64,000 nt of DNA. Origin: JAKAGZ01 sp964412105. Its GTDB lineage: Bacteria; Bacteroidota; Ignavibacteria; Ignavibacteriales; Ignavibacteriaceae. The stretch is from contig CAYPNM010000005.1 in the NCBI GenBank assembly GCA_964412105.1, positions 50,281-114,280 of the forward strand, read 5' to 3'. The translations under genes were made by a program, and so were the position numbers. Every line of letters starts with the position of its first letter. The first letter of the stretch is position 1. The notes beneath the pieces are model-generated. The model saw only the letters and a list, made by a program, of their open reading frames with translations. It searched no databases and had not been told where the DNA came from. Shown piece after piece: positions 1-9,646 of this stretch.

Positions 1-2
1 CT

Positions 3-2489
3 CCACCGTCTTATTCTAAATTATCTTTTGTTGAACAAAAGGATAATGGAAATATCACTGCTCTTCCCGGTAGTAATGTAAAGATTAATATCAGTTCAAC
101 TAAGGGTCTCAGTACTGCAAAGATCGTATTTGGAGATTCCACCGCTGTAAATTTAAATATAAGTGGTAATAATGCAAATGGCAGTTTCAGGATCAAAAAA
201 GACAATAGTTATCGGATAATAATTACAGATAGTAAAGGAAATGAAAATCTTTCTCCAATTACTTACTCAATAAAGACTATTCAAGATTTATACCCATCTA
301 TAATGCTCATTTCGCCTGATGGAAATGTCAATCTTCCTGTGGATAACAGAGTTAATTTATTTGCAAAAATTAATGATGATTACGGATTTTCAAAGATGAC
401 TTTAAATTACCGTCTTTCTTCATCAAGATATAAAGAGACTGAGCCTGAATTTAGATCAGTGCAAATTCCAATAGATAAAAACTCTAAAGAACAGGATATC
501 AATTACATCTGGAATCTTTCAGATATGCAGTTAACAGAAGATGATGTTGTAACTTATTACCTTGAAGTGTTTGATAATGATAATATCAATGGACCTAAAT
601 CTTCTAAGACTTCCTCACTGACGATTAGGGTTCCTTCACTAGATGAAATGCTCAGCCAGGCTGATAATACACAGAACAGTGCTGTAAATGATTTGCAGGA
701 AACTCTGCAACAAGCTCAGGATTTGAAGAAAGAACTTGAAAAAATAGCCCAGGATCTTAGGCAGAATAAAAAAGACATTAGCTGGGATGAGAAGCAAAAA
801 ATTGAGAAGACAATTGATCAGTTTAAAAGAATGCAGGAAAAGGCCGACGAAATTGGGAAGAAAATTGATGAGATGAAAAAAAGTCTTCAGCAAAACAACC
901 TGCTCTCAAAAGAAACTCTGGAGAAGTATTCTGAGCTGCAAAAATTGTTCGACAGTCTTTCAAACGATGAAATGAAAAAGGCAATGCAGAATATGCAGAA
1001 CCTTTTGCAAACGCTGGACAGACAACAAATTCAGCAGGCTATGGAAAATTATAAGTTCAATGAAGAACAATTCCGTGCAGGCATTGAAAGAACTATGAAT
1101 TTATTAAAAAGGATTCAGGCAGAGCAAAAAGTTAATGATTTAGTAAAAAGGATAGATCAGCTTGCGAAAAAGCAGGAAAATCTTCAGAAAGAAACCAAAA
1201 TTAGCAAGGGAAAGGACAAGAATGAATTAGGTGATAAGCAAAATGATATTTCTGAAGATCTTAAAAATCTGAAAGAGAATATGAATGATCTTTCAGACAA
1301 AATGAAGGAATTAAAAGATCTTCCAAATAAAGAGCTTGATTCATTACAGCAAAAATTTGATACACAAAATAATCAACAACTATCCAAGGAGGCGTCTGAA
1401 AAAATTCAGCAAAACCAAAATCAGCTTGCAATGCAGAATCAGCAGCAGATAATGCAGAATATGCAGGAAATGAAAAAAGGGATGAAACAACTGCAGCAAT
1501 CCATGGCCCGCCAAAGCCAGATACAAACATTTCTTGATATGATGAAGATTACGGATAATTTAATTTCACTTTCGAAACAACAGGAAAAATTAAAGAATTC
1601 ATCAGAAAACATGGATCCAAATTCATCCGGATTTAAGAAAAATTCCGAACAACAAAATGATATTCAAAACAATCTGGAGAAGACCTTACAACAAATGTCT
1701 GCGCTTTCTCAAAAAACTTTTGCTATCACGCCGGAAATGGGAAAAGCACTTGGAGATGCAAACAGGGCAATGTTAAAATCTCTGGAGGCGATGCAGAATA
1801 GGAATGGCAATCAGGCTATGAACGAGCAATCCAATGCTATGAAGGACCTTAATGATGCAGCATCACTTATGAAGAGTTCGATGGAACAAATGATGAGTGG
1901 GGGGCAGGGACAAGGAGGAATGATGTCCCTCATGCAACAGATGGGAATAATGTCTCAGCAGCAAATGAGCTTAAATAATCTTACACAAATGTTGCAGCAG
2001 GCTATGCATGGATCAATGACGATTGAACAACAGACACAACTTCAAAGACTGGCTCAGCAACAAGAACAGATAAGGAAAAGCCTTGAACAGTTAAATAATG
2101 AAGCAAAAGCATCAGGCAGGTCCAAGACCTTGGCTGCAAGTATAGATAAAATGCTTCAACAGATGCAGGAAGTTGTTACTAATATGAAATCACAAAAACT
2201 GGACGACAATGTGGTTCAGGAACAGGAGCATATTTTATCAAGAATGCTTGATGCACAAAGATCTGTAAATGAAAGGGATTATGAAAAAGAAAGAGAATCT
2301 TTCACGGGTAAGGATATCGTCCGCGAATCTCCGGCAGAATTAAATTTATCTTCAGACAAAGGTAGGAATAAAATTAGAGATGAACTTAATAAAGCTGTGC
2401 AGGAAGGATTTTCAAAAGATTACGAAGAATTGATTAGGAAATATTATGAAGAATTGCAAAAGGAAAACGTGAATTCGAGCAATAAATAA
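3..2489 (+). CDS. DUF4175-type coiled-coil envelope protein, 5' end cut off
   Basis: The frame is open from base 3 to a TAA at 2489 (828 residues), so the gene starts before the window; the ATG at 303 is internal. The first ~215 residues look like beta-sandwich repeats, with an INDDYGFSKM segment of the kind seen in Bacteroidota DUF4175 proteins. The remainder is very long coiled coil rich in Gln, Met, Lys and Glu (for example repeated QNMQ and QQMQ runs), ending in a charged tail. DUF4175 proteins are usually about 1,100 residues with N-terminal membrane helices, so roughly the first quarter is probably missing. The function of the family is not established; a cell-surface or periplasmic structural role is an inference. 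The gene ends one base before the stop of the convergent CDF gene. Confidence 0.75.
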   Translation, partial: PPSYSKLSFVEQKDNGNITALPGSNVKINISSTKGLSTAKIVFGDSTAVNLNISGNNANGSFRIKKDNSYRIIITDSKGNENLSPITYSIKTIQDLYPSIMLISPDGNVNLPVDNRVNLFAKINDDYGFSKMTLNYRLSSSRYKETEPEFRSVQIPIDKNSKEQDINYIWNLSDMQLTEDDVVTYYLEVFDNDNINGPKSSKTSSLTIRVPSLDEMLSQADNTQNSAVNDLQETLQQAQDLKKELEKIAQDLRQNKKDISWDEKQKIEKTIDQFKRMQEKADEIGKKIDEMKKSLQQNNLLSKETLEKYSELQKLFDSLSNDEMKKAMQNMQNLLQTLDRQQIQQAMENYKFNEEQFRAGIERTMNLLKRIQAEQKVNDLVKRIDQLAKKQENLQKETKISKGKDKNELGDKQNDISEDLKNLKENMNDLSDKMKELKDLPNKELDSLQQKFDTQNNQQLSKEASEKIQQNQNQLAMQNQQQIMQNMQEMKKGMKQLQQSMARQSQIQTFLDMMKITDNLISLSKQQEKLKNSSENMDPNSSGFKKNSEQQNDIQNNLEKTLQQMSALSQKTFAITPEMGKALGDANRAMLKSLEAMQNRNGNQAMNEQSNAMKDLNDAASLMKSSMEQMMSGGQGQGGMMSLMQQMGIMSQQQMSLNNLTQMLQQAMHGSMTIEQQTQLQRLAQQQEQIRKSLEQLNNEAKASGRSKTLAASIDKMLQQMQEVVTNMKSQKLDDNVVQEQEHILSRMLDAQRSVNERDYEKERESFTGKDIVRESPAELNLSSDKGRNKIRDELNKAVQEGFSKDYEELIRKYYEELQKENVNSSNK

Positions 2490-2490
2490 A

Positions 2491-3342
2491 TCAAACCGGA
2501 TCAATATGCACAAACACTTTCTGAATCTCTTCTATCGATTCAATTGCCTTCTGAACTTTTTTCCCTATATCATGAGATTTATGAGTAGATAAATTCTTAT
2601 CAACTTCGATATGGATCTCAATGTGAAAATTATTCCCAACGTAATGGGATCTCAAATCGTTCATTCCCTTTACCCCATCTATCTTTAATGCACGGTTGGC
2701 AATTTCAAGTATTATTTTTTCATCTGCTGCTTTTCCCATAAGATAGTCAATATTTTCACGGGCAATTTCATAGCCGGATTTTAAAATAAAAAGTGAAATT
2801 AGTATTCCTGCTATTCCATCAATGTAAGGCAAACCGATTTGCACTCCTATAACTCCGATTAATGACAAAGAGGAAGCTAATACATCATTGAGACTATCAA
2901 CCGCACTTGCACGTAATCCAGGGCTGCGGAATGTATTACCGACTCTTGCTTGGTATCTGGTCAAAAATATCTTCGCCAGGATTGTGACTATGAGAATTGA
3001 ATAAACAAGGATATTTATTTTATAATGTTCAGGGTGCAAAATTCGATTCACTGAAGCTTCGATCAGATTAATTGCTACAATAGCTGTAAATAGTGCAATT
3101 AGAAATACTGCTATTGGCTGGGCGGCATTATGTCCAAACTGGTGATCGTCATCGGGTTTCTTAAGTGATATCCTTACGCTTATCATTATTGCCGCCGAAG
3201 AAACTATATCGGTAAGCGAATTGATCGCATCTGAAATTACAGCGATCGAGTTTGAAATTATCCCGGCAAACGCTTTAATCAGAAAAAGGAAAATATTTGC
3301 AAGAAGCGAAAGGTTTGCAGCTCTTTTAAGAAGTTTAGCCAT
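2491..3342 (-). CDS. cation diffusion facilitator transporter, possibly Mn/Fe type
   Basis: A 283-residue inner-membrane CDF antiporter with about six helices and a C-terminal cytoplasmic domain ending HVFVHIDPV-like, typical of the family. The DDDHQFGH loop after helix 2 is a family hallmark. The transport-site residues read NSLTD in helix 2 (N41, D45) and DSLND in helix 5 (D149, D153). Zinc CDFs normally have HxxxD in helix 5, and FieF has DxxxD plus HxxxD. An N-D/D-D set is associated with manganese-exporting members, so Mn2+ (or Fe2+) export is my inference. I chose the ATG at 3342; a TTG two codons upstream (3348) is also possible, and neither has a clear ribosome site. It is transcribed alone, converging on the DUF4175 gene. 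Confidence 0.88.
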   Translation of the reverse strand: MAKLLKRAANLSLLANIFLFLIKAFAGIISNSIAVISDAINSLTDIVSSAAIMISVRISLKKPDDDHQFGHNAAQPIAVFLIALFTAIVAINLIEASVNRILHPEHYKINILVYSILIVTILAKIFLTRYQARVGNTFRSPGLRASAVDSLNDVLASSLSLIGVIGVQIGLPYIDGIAGILISLFILKSGYEIARENIDYLMGKAADEKIILEIANRALKIDGVKGMNDLRSHYVGNNFHIEIHIEVDKNLSTHKSHDIGKKVQKAIESIEEIQKVFVHIDPV

Positions 3343-3859
3343 AGGCAAAGATAGAAGTTATTCTGTTAAATTGGAAAAACTCTGATAGATATTAGCTTTC
3401 CGTTTTCAGATAAGCAAAGAAATAAAGCATCATTTTGATCCTTTTTTTGCTTAACAATTGGGTTCAAGGTGAGAATTTATGAAATTTTAACCATTCATTG
3501 AGTAACTCCAGTTATTGTTTTGGACCTATTTTAATTCAGACTAAATTTCCGGCATGTTCTTGCATTTCAAATCAGGACACTACTCGATTGTTTTTAATGT
3601 CGATCTTTTAAGTGTTTTGTTTTGAACAAGAAATATTTTGGATTATTTATAAATTGCTTATTTTGAGACACCGGTTATTCAGCTTTGCTCTTTCCCATAT
3701 TACATATATTTGCATAAATAGTTGATTGATATATGAACTTCTAAATCATCAATGGTAAAATTGCTTTTTGTTTTTAATATTTCATAATTTCCTTGTGTAT
3801 TTATTTGGAACACTATTATTTTATGTTCATTTTCATTGTGTTAAATTGAGATTAAGGGT
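3343..3859. other. intergenic region between divergent CDF and sensor kinase genes
   Basis: About 515 AT-rich bases with no credible reading frame on either strand. It must carry promoters for both flanking genes; the only one I can point to is the Bacteroidota-like site at 3684-3712 facing the kinase. No repeat or RNA structure was recognised. Confidence 0.6.
3684..3712 (+). promoter_or_regulatory. Bacteroidota-type promoter for the signalling cassette
   Basis: TTTG at 3684-3687, then 17 bases, then TATATTTG at 3705-3712. This matches the -33 TTTG / -7 TAnnTTTG pattern described for Bacteroidota housekeeping promoters. It lies about 150 bases before the kinase start. Confidence 0.5.
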
Positions 3860-5092
3860 TTGCCTGAATTAAATCAATCATTATTCTGTCAAAAAAATTG
3901 TATTTCTTTGTCAAGAAAAGACGAAATATTCGAAGTTTTACTTGAAGCATCAGAAGATCTTATCTTTATACTGGATAACAAAGGATGTTTTAAGAGAGTA
4001 AATGAAAATGGAGCAGCATTACTTGAATTTAGTTCACAGGAGCTATTGGGAAAGCATTTATTGGAGTTTGTGGATCCCAATAGCAATAGAGTCATAGCAA
4101 GTTCCTTACAGGAAATATTAGAATCTAATGAGCTTACAACATTTGAAACCGTATTGGTCTCAAAATCCGGAAAAGAAATAATCTTTCTTATAACTGCAAA
4201 AACAATTTTTGATAAGAGTGTTAAACCCGAATTGCTGGCCGTTGCTAAAGATATTACAAGTCTGCATTATGAGGCCGAACGTGCAAACGACCTGGCAGTC
4301 AAATTAATTGAAGCACAAAGATTAATAGCAATTGAAAGAGAACGCACAAATCGAAGAAATACAATTATTGATGAACTGGCTCGACTTAAGAATGAATTTA
4401 TATCAAATGTCTCGCACGAACTCAGGACTCCGCTTGCGTCTATTATAGGGTATTCGGAGGCAATACTATCTGATCCTAATATGCCGAAGGAGGTTCAAAC
4501 AGAATTTACTGAAATTATATTAAAAGAAAGCAAAAAGCTGGCAGGCCTGGTTAATAATGTACTTGACATAACAAAAATTGAAGGCGGTGAAATTCAACTT
4601 GATCGGAGTAATTTTAATATTATTGAAGTTTTGAATGATGTAATTGAAAAATTCAAACCGCTAATAAAGGAACATGGGCTTTCACTGAGTTGTGATATTT
4701 CTGCAGATGAAGTCATTATAAACGCTGATAAGGAAAAGTTAAGACAGGTTTTTGAAGGATTGTTAAATAATGCGATAAAATTTACGGACTCAGGCGGTAG
4801 AATTTTTGTTGGTGCCCGAAGCTTATATAAGGAAATTGAGATAATAATCAGCGATACTGGTATTGGAATACCCGAAAATGATATTCTAAATATTTTTCAG
4901 AAATTCTATAGGGTTAGCAGACCAGGGAAGCAGATCTCAGGTACCGGACTGGGCTTGGTATTTGTCAAACAAATCGTAGATTTACATAAAGGATTAATCA
5001 CAGTAAACAGTGAAGCAAATATGGGAACATCTTTTGTAATCAAATTACCTAAGGAAAATAAATTACAACAAACAAATAAAGGCCTAAAGTGA
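3860..5092 (+). CDS. PAS-domain sensor histidine kinase
   Basis: A 410-residue kinase with no obvious membrane helix, so probably cytoplasmic. A PAS domain occupies about residues 20-135, then a short coil, then a HisKA domain with the phosphorylated histidine in FISNVSHELRTPLA (H186). The HATPase part has the N box (NNAIKF), G1 (DTGIGIP), F box (FQKFYR) and G2 (GTGLGL), so it should be active. Its stop overlaps the start of the sigma-54 response regulator, which is therefore its likely partner. The signal is unknown. The start is weak: a TTG at 3860 directly after AAGGG, with an in-frame stop at 3842. A TTG at 3908 is an alternative that would keep the PAS core. Confidence 0.9.
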   Translation: MPELNQSLFCQKNCISLSRKDEIFEVLLEASEDLIFILDNKGCFKRVNENGAALLEFSSQELLGKHLLEFVDPNSNRVIASSLQEILESNELTTFETVLVSKSGKEIIFLITAKTIFDKSVKPELLAVAKDITSLHYEAERANDLAVKLIEAQRLIAIERERTNRRNTIIDELARLKNEFISNVSHELRTPLASIIGYSEAILSDPNMPKEVQTEFTEIILKESKKLAGLVNNVLDITKIEGGEIQLDRSNFNIIEVLNDVIEKFKPLIKEHGLSLSCDISADEVIINADKEKLRQVFEGLLNNAIKFTDSGGRIFVGARSLYKEIEIIISDTGIGIPENDILNIFQKFYRVSRPGKQISGTGLGLVFVKQIVDLHKGLITVNSEANMGTSFVIKLPKENKLQQTNKGLK

Positions 5093-6465
5093 ACAAGTTA
5101 GTTTTTATAGTAGATGACGAGCAGTCTATTTCAAAGCTTTTGTCCTATTGGGTTAAGGACAAATGGAAATATGAAGTCGAAATTTTTTCAAATGGGGAGG
5201 ACATGCTAAAAAAACTGAATATGCGTCCTGATATAATTTTGCTTGATATTATGCTGCCGGGACTTAATGGAATAGAAACCCTGAAACTGATCAAAAAATA
5301 TGATGAAAACCTGCCGGTTATTATGCTATCTGCACAAGGCAGTATTGAAGTTGCTGTTGAATCCCTGCGATTTGGTGCTTTTGATTATTTTCAGAAACCG
5401 ATTGATATGCAAAAGCTTGAACCTGCCTTAAAAAATGCTATTAAGTCATATGACCTCGTAAAGGAAATTGAATCACTTAAGGAAAATATTAAGAAGGAAT
5501 ACAGCTTTGATAATATAATCTCCTCCGATGGGAAGATGCAAGACGTATTTAAATTAGTATCAAAAGTTTTAAATAATGATATCACTGTATTAATTCATGG
5601 TGAAAGCGGTACTGGAAAAGAGCTGATTGCGAGAGCAATTCACTTTAACGGAAAAAGAAAAGACAAACCTTTCATAGTTGTAAACTGTGCATCTATTCCG
5701 CGTGAACTGCTTGAGAGTGAATTGTTTGGACATGAAAAAGGATCTTTCACCGGCGCCCATCAACGCAAACTTGGCAAATTTGAAATTGCAAATGAAGGTA
5801 CTATTTTTCTTGATGAAGTCGGTGAACTCGAAGTTCTTTTGCAGGCCAAACTTTTGAGAGTCATTCAGGAAAAAGAATTCGAACGAGTCGGAGGTAATGA
5901 GCTAATAAAGACGAATGTAAGAATTATTTCGGCAACAAACATAGAATTAAAGGAGGCCGTTGAGAAAAAACAATTCAGGGAAGATCTATATTACAGGTTA
6001 AACTCTTTCCCGATAAATATTCCACCTCTTCGTCAAAGGAAAGGCGACATTTTAATACTGGCGGAACATTTTTTGAAAACTTTTAACGATAGACTCGGGA
6101 AAAGCATAAAAGGATTTACCAAAAGAGCCTTGAAATTAGTATATGAATATAACTGGCCCGGGAATATTCGTGAAATGGAAAATACTATTGAAAGATGCCT
6201 TATAGTTGCTGAAAAAGATATGATTGATATTGAGGATTTGCCATCTCACTTGCGAACCGCGGACCCTGCAGCCTCCATTGAATACAGCGGGTCATTATTC
6301 AGCGACGAAACAATAATTCCTTTTGAAAAATTAAAAGAGGAATCGATAAGGCATGCATTAAAAGTTACTAACGGCAATATTGTGGAAGCAGCCAAGAAAT
6401 TGCAGCTTGGAAGGGCTACTATTTATAGATTGATGGAACGGTATAAAATAGAAAATCGTACTTAA
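5089..6465 (+). CDS. NtrC-family sigma-54 response regulator
   Basis: A 458-residue activator with three domains. The receiver (1-120) has acidic D9/D10, phosphoacceptor D53 and K103. The AAA+ domain has Walker A GESGTGKE (171-178), the sigma-54 contact loop as GSFTGA (218-223, the common Ser variant of GAFTGA) and Walker B FLDEVGEL. The Fis-type helix-turn-helix near the end includes NGNIVEAAKKLQLGRATIYR. It should open sigma-54 promoters when phosphorylated by the kinase just upstream; GTG at 5089 overlaps that gene's TGA (GTGA). The targets are unknown. I could not find a convincing -24/-12 promoter in this window, so they may lie elsewhere. Confidence 0.95.
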   Translation: MNKLVFIVDDEQSISKLLSYWVKDKWKYEVEIFSNGEDMLKKLNMRPDIILLDIMLPGLNGIETLKLIKKYDENLPVIMLSAQGSIEVAVESLRFGAFDYFQKPIDMQKLEPALKNAIKSYDLVKEIESLKENIKKEYSFDNIISSDGKMQDVFKLVSKVLNNDITVLIHGESGTGKELIARAIHFNGKRKDKPFIVVNCASIPRELLESELFGHEKGSFTGAHQRKLGKFEIANEGTIFLDEVGELEVLLQAKLLRVIQEKEFERVGGNELIKTNVRIISATNIELKEAVEKKQFREDLYYRLNSFPINIPPLRQRKGDILILAEHFLKTFNDRLGKSIKGFTKRALKLVYEYNWPGNIREMENTIERCLIVAEKDMIDIEDLPSHLRTADPAASIEYSGSLFSDETIIPFEKLKEESIRHALKVTNGNIVEAAKKLQLGRATIYRLMERYKIENRT

Positions 6466-6488
6466 TTTAATTTAAATCAGGAACCTAA

Positions 6489-6830
6489 ATGGATTTTACC
6501 AAAGAAAAATATGGTGATGTGGTGGTCGAGGTTGTTAATCTTGACCGGGCCACTTTAAAGGAAGCCGAAGAGTTTAAACTCACACTAACGCAGGATATTG
6601 AAGAAGGGATAAAAAAAATAGTAGTTGATATTTCACTATGTGAATTCATTGATTCAACATTTCTTGGAGCCCTTGTTGTTTCGCTAAAGAAAATCACTGG
6701 GCTTGGTGGTGATCTTAGGCTTGTAGGATTTCAACCTGCGGTTCATTCTATGTTTGAATTAACAAGAATGTACCGTGTATTTGAATCGTATAAGACGAAA
6801 GAGGAAGCTGTCAAAAGTTTTAGCCAATAA
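6489..6830 (+). CDS. STAS-domain anti-sigma factor antagonist (RsbV/SpoIIAA-like)
   Basis: A 113-residue single STAS domain. The segment CEFIDSTFLGALVVS is the conserved phosphorylation loop, with a Ser/Thr after the Asp as in RsbV and SpoIIAA. In partner-switching systems an unphosphorylated antagonist binds an HPK-like anti-sigma kinase (RsbW type) and frees a target. Its partner phosphatase is the next gene, but no kinase of that kind is present nearby. It sits 23 bases after the sigma-54 regulator and is probably co-transcribed with it. The ATG at 6489 follows CAGGAACC, a fair ribosome site. Confidence 0.9.
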   Translation: MDFTKEKYGDVVVEVVNLDRATLKEAEEFKLTLTQDIEEGIKKIVVDISLCEFIDSTFLGALVVSLKKITGLGGDLRLVGFQPAVHSMFELTRMYRVFESYKTKEEAVKSFSQ

Positions 6831-6900
6831 TGATTTTTATAAGAGATTTATCTCTTTCAAATATTCTCATTTATTACATCTCCAAACAAAACAGGCCTGG

Positions 6901-8472
6901 ATGCAAGAAGAGCAAAAAGCGGTATTGGTAATTGACGATGATTTGACGGTTCGCAAGCTGATTGAGCATCATTTAAAGAAAAATGGATTTATTGCCCTGA
7001 CTGCCGATAGTTCGGAAGGGGGTTTCAAACACCTGGAGAAAAGTAAAGTTGATCTTGTATTGTGCGATGTAACGATGCAGGGAATGGATGGTTTTGCTTT
7101 CTGCAAGCAGGTAAGAACCGACGATAAATTTAAAACGCTTCCTTTTGTTTTTGTAACTGCCAAATCAACAATTAAAGATAAATCTGTTGCCCTTGAAGTT
7201 GGTGCTGATGACATTATTACTAAGCCTTTCGATATAAATGAGCTTATATTAAAAGTTCGTGCGTTAATCCGTAAAGCTGATATATATAAAATTTACGGAA
7301 CTGGGATCAAGAGAACAGTTGAGGAATCTTTTCAAAAGCTGAAAAGTAAAATACTGCTTGTCGACGATGATGAAACGCTATCACGATTATTTCAATATAA
7401 TTTGAATAAGGAAGGATTTGAATGTGTCATAGCCGCTAGTGCGCAGGAAGGATATAAAAAAGCCAAATTACTTCAACCTGATTTAATCATTTCTGATATT
7501 ATGATGCCTGAAACCGATGGCTACGAATTCAGAAGAATGTTGCTAAAAGATGAAAACCTTAAATATATTCCTTTTGTTTTTTTAACTGCAAAAGGTGCGG
7601 AAAGCGACATACTTGAAGGCTATGAATTGGGTATTACTGATTATGTGATCAAAACGGCTGGGCCAAAGGTAGTTGTTGCTAAGGTTAATGCGATAATAAA
7701 AAGTCTTGGTAGCGAGAGACAAAAGGCTGTGAATGAATTGCAGCAGGCTGCTGATTCAATGCACGTAAAAGTCGTCCCTGACGAAAGCCCTAAGTTTGAA
7801 GGATTTGAAATAAAGCAATGGCATCAGCCTTTTCAGGGAATACCCGGAGGAGATTTTATCGATTACTTTAGACTGGATGATGATAGCCTTGCAATAATTC
7901 TTGGCGATGTAATGGGCAAAAAATGGGGTGCATGGTATTTTGCTTTTGCTTATGCAGGGTATGTACGAAGTGCAGTTCGGGTTGTGTTGCAGAACAGCAA
8001 AGAAAAAACACCAGATTCAATTCTTCAACATATTAACCAGTCTGTTTACCAGGATGCGAAAGTTTCCGAAGTATTTGCTACCCTATCGATTCTTGTTCTC
8101 AATAATAAAAGCAAAACAATAAAGTACACGGGTGCCGGAGATTTACCGGTCATTTGGATTTCGGCATCAAATAGGGAAATCAAAAAGATTAAATCAAAAG
8201 GGATGCTGCTGGGTTTTGCCGAAGATGGAAATTATGAAGATATTACAATTGAAACGAAACCCGGAGATTTAATATTTCTTGTTACAGATGGAATTATTGA
8301 AACTAGAAACGCGGGCGGAGAACAATTCGGAGCAAAGAAACTCGACGAAGCCCTTAAAAATATTTCACCTGAAGATAATCCATTAGAAGCTATAAAAAAG
8401 GAATTTATAAATTTTACAGAGAGTAAATTCGAAGATGATATAAGTTTAATTACTATTAAAAATCAAGATTAA
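6901..8472 (+). CDS. double-receiver PP2C (SpoIIE/RsbU-type) phosphatase
   Basis: 523 residues from the ATG at 6901. Receiver 1 (8-125) has IDDD and phosphoacceptor D56, with K108 in ITKPF. Receiver 2 (150-268) has VDDD, D199 in ISDIMMP and K251. The C-terminal PP2C domain (about 300-523) keeps the metal aspartates: GGDF D318, GDVMGK D336, VTDGII D463 and EDDIS D512/D513. It should dephosphorylate the STAS protein upstream in response to phosphorelay input. The frame stays open back to 6775, but those 42 residues overlap the STAS gene and match no domain, so 6901 is preferred. Its TAA overlaps the convergent prfA stop. Confidence 0.92.
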   Translation: MQEEQKAVLVIDDDLTVRKLIEHHLKKNGFIALTADSSEGGFKHLEKSKVDLVLCDVTMQGMDGFAFCKQVRTDDKFKTLPFVFVTAKSTIKDKSVALEVGADDIITKPFDINELILKVRALIRKADIYKIYGTGIKRTVEESFQKLKSKILLVDDDETLSRLFQYNLNKEGFECVIAASAQEGYKKAKLLQPDLIISDIMMPETDGYEFRRMLLKDENLKYIPFVFLTAKGAESDILEGYELGITDYVIKTAGPKVVVAKVNAIIKSLGSERQKAVNELQQAADSMHVKVVPDESPKFEGFEIKQWHQPFQGIPGGDFIDYFRLDDDSLAIILGDVMGKKWGAWYFAFAYAGYVRSAVRVVLQNSKEKTPDSILQHINQSVYQDAKVSEVFATLSILVLNNKSKTIKYTGAGDLPVIWISASNREIKKIKSKGMLLGFAEDGNYEDITIETKPGDLIFLVTDGIIETRNAGGEQFGAKKLDEALKNISPEDNPLEAIKKEFINFTESKFEDDISLITIKNQD

Positions 8473-9548
8473 ACTTCGCTGCTGGCCTGCAGTTTTTCCG
8501 TCCTATCTGCTAATTTCAATTGTTCAATCAATTCATCCAATTCACCTTCAATAATATTTGCAAGATTGTAGAGTGTCAAACTGATTCTGTGATCGGTAAC
8601 CCTGTTTTGCGGAAAATTGTAGGTTCGTATTTTGTCACTACGATCTCCGCTCCCCACCATGGATTTTCTCTGGGCGGAGACTTCTGCGTTTTGCTCTTTC
8701 AGTTTCATATCATATAAACGTGCCCGCAGAACCTTCATCGCTTTTTGCCTGTTCTTTAACTGAGATCTTTCATCCTGGCATTGCACAACAATTCCTGTGG
8801 GAATGTGGGTAATTCTTACGGCGGTTTCGACTTTGTTTACATTCTGACCACCTGCTCCACCTGAACGAAAGATATCTACTCTTAAATCATTCTGGTTAAT
8901 ATCAATTTGAACGTCTTCTGCTTCCGGCAACACTGCAACAGATGCAGCAGATGTGTGCACTCTTCCATTTGCTTCGGTTTCCGGAACCCGTTGAACGCGG
9001 TGTACCCCGCTTTCAAATTTTAAATTCCCATAAATATTTTCCCCGCTTATTGAAAAGACAGCCTCTTTAATGCCACCACGTCCTGTATCACTAATATCCA
9101 TAAGCTCAACTTTCCAGGCTTTTCTTTCTGCAAAACGGGTGTACATTCTGAGTAGATCGCCCGCAAATAAGGCTGCTTCCTCTCCTCCTGTACCCGCACG
9201 GATTTCCATTATTATATCTTTGTTATCATTTGGATCTTTTGGAAGTAAGAGGAATTTAATTTTTTCTTCAAGTGATACTTTCTTTTCCTCAAGTTCAACA
9301 AGCTCAGCTTCAGCCAAAGGAATAAGTTCTTTATCGGCTTTGGAGTGAATTATCTCTTTATTTCCTTCAATGTTTTTTATTATTTCTGTGTATTCTTCAT
9401 AAGCTTCCATTATTTCAGCCAGATCGCTTCTTTCCCTGCTCAGACTAACTATCTTTTCCCTGTCGTTCATGAATGTGGGATCGGAAAGTTGCTGGTTTAT
9501 TTTCTCAAAGCGGTCCCTGACTTTTTTTAGTCTATCGAGTATGTTCAT
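8469..9548 (-). CDS. prfA: peptide chain release factor 1
   Basis: 359 residues, full family length. The stop-codon recognition tripeptide is PET (189-191) in QRVPETEANGRVHTSA, which is the PxT of RF1, so it should read UAA and UAG. The catalytic GGQ is at 233-235 in RSGGAGGQNVNKVET. It releases finished proteins from the ribosome. It is transcribed alone, convergent to the phosphatase gene; the two stop codons share the palindrome TTAA at 8469-8472, so there is no room for a terminator between them. Confidence 0.98.
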   Translation of the reverse strand: MNILDRLKKVRDRFEKINQQLSDPTFMNDREKIVSLSRERSDLAEIMEAYEEYTEIIKNIEGNKEIIHSKADKELIPLAEAELVELEEKKVSLEEKIKFLLLPKDPNDNKDIIMEIRAGTGGEEAALFAGDLLRMYTRFAERKAWKVELMDISDTGRGGIKEAVFSISGENIYGNLKFESGVHRVQRVPETEANGRVHTSAASVAVLPEAEDVQIDINQNDLRVDIFRSGGAGGQNVNKVETAVRITHIPTGIVVQCQDERSQLKNRQKAMKVLRARLYDMKLKEQNAEVSAQRKSMVGSGDRSDKIRTYNFPQNRVTDHRISLTLYNLANIIEGELDELIEQLKLADRTEKLQASSEV

Positions 9549-9646
9549 TTCAATTTTAATTATTAGAGCCTTAAATATACCAAAGGTGATGTTTAAAATC
9601 TAAAATAGGAGAATAGTAAATTATTAGCATAGATAGAATTTCATAA

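Noticed and set aside
1261..1530. Minus-strand frame inside the DUF4175 gene
   Set aside because: It is the antisense of repetitive coiled-coil codons with no ribosome site.
6775..6900. Upstream extension of the phosphatase gene
   Set aside because: It overlaps the STAS gene in another frame and adds 42 residues of no domain; the ATG at 6901 sits right before the receiver.
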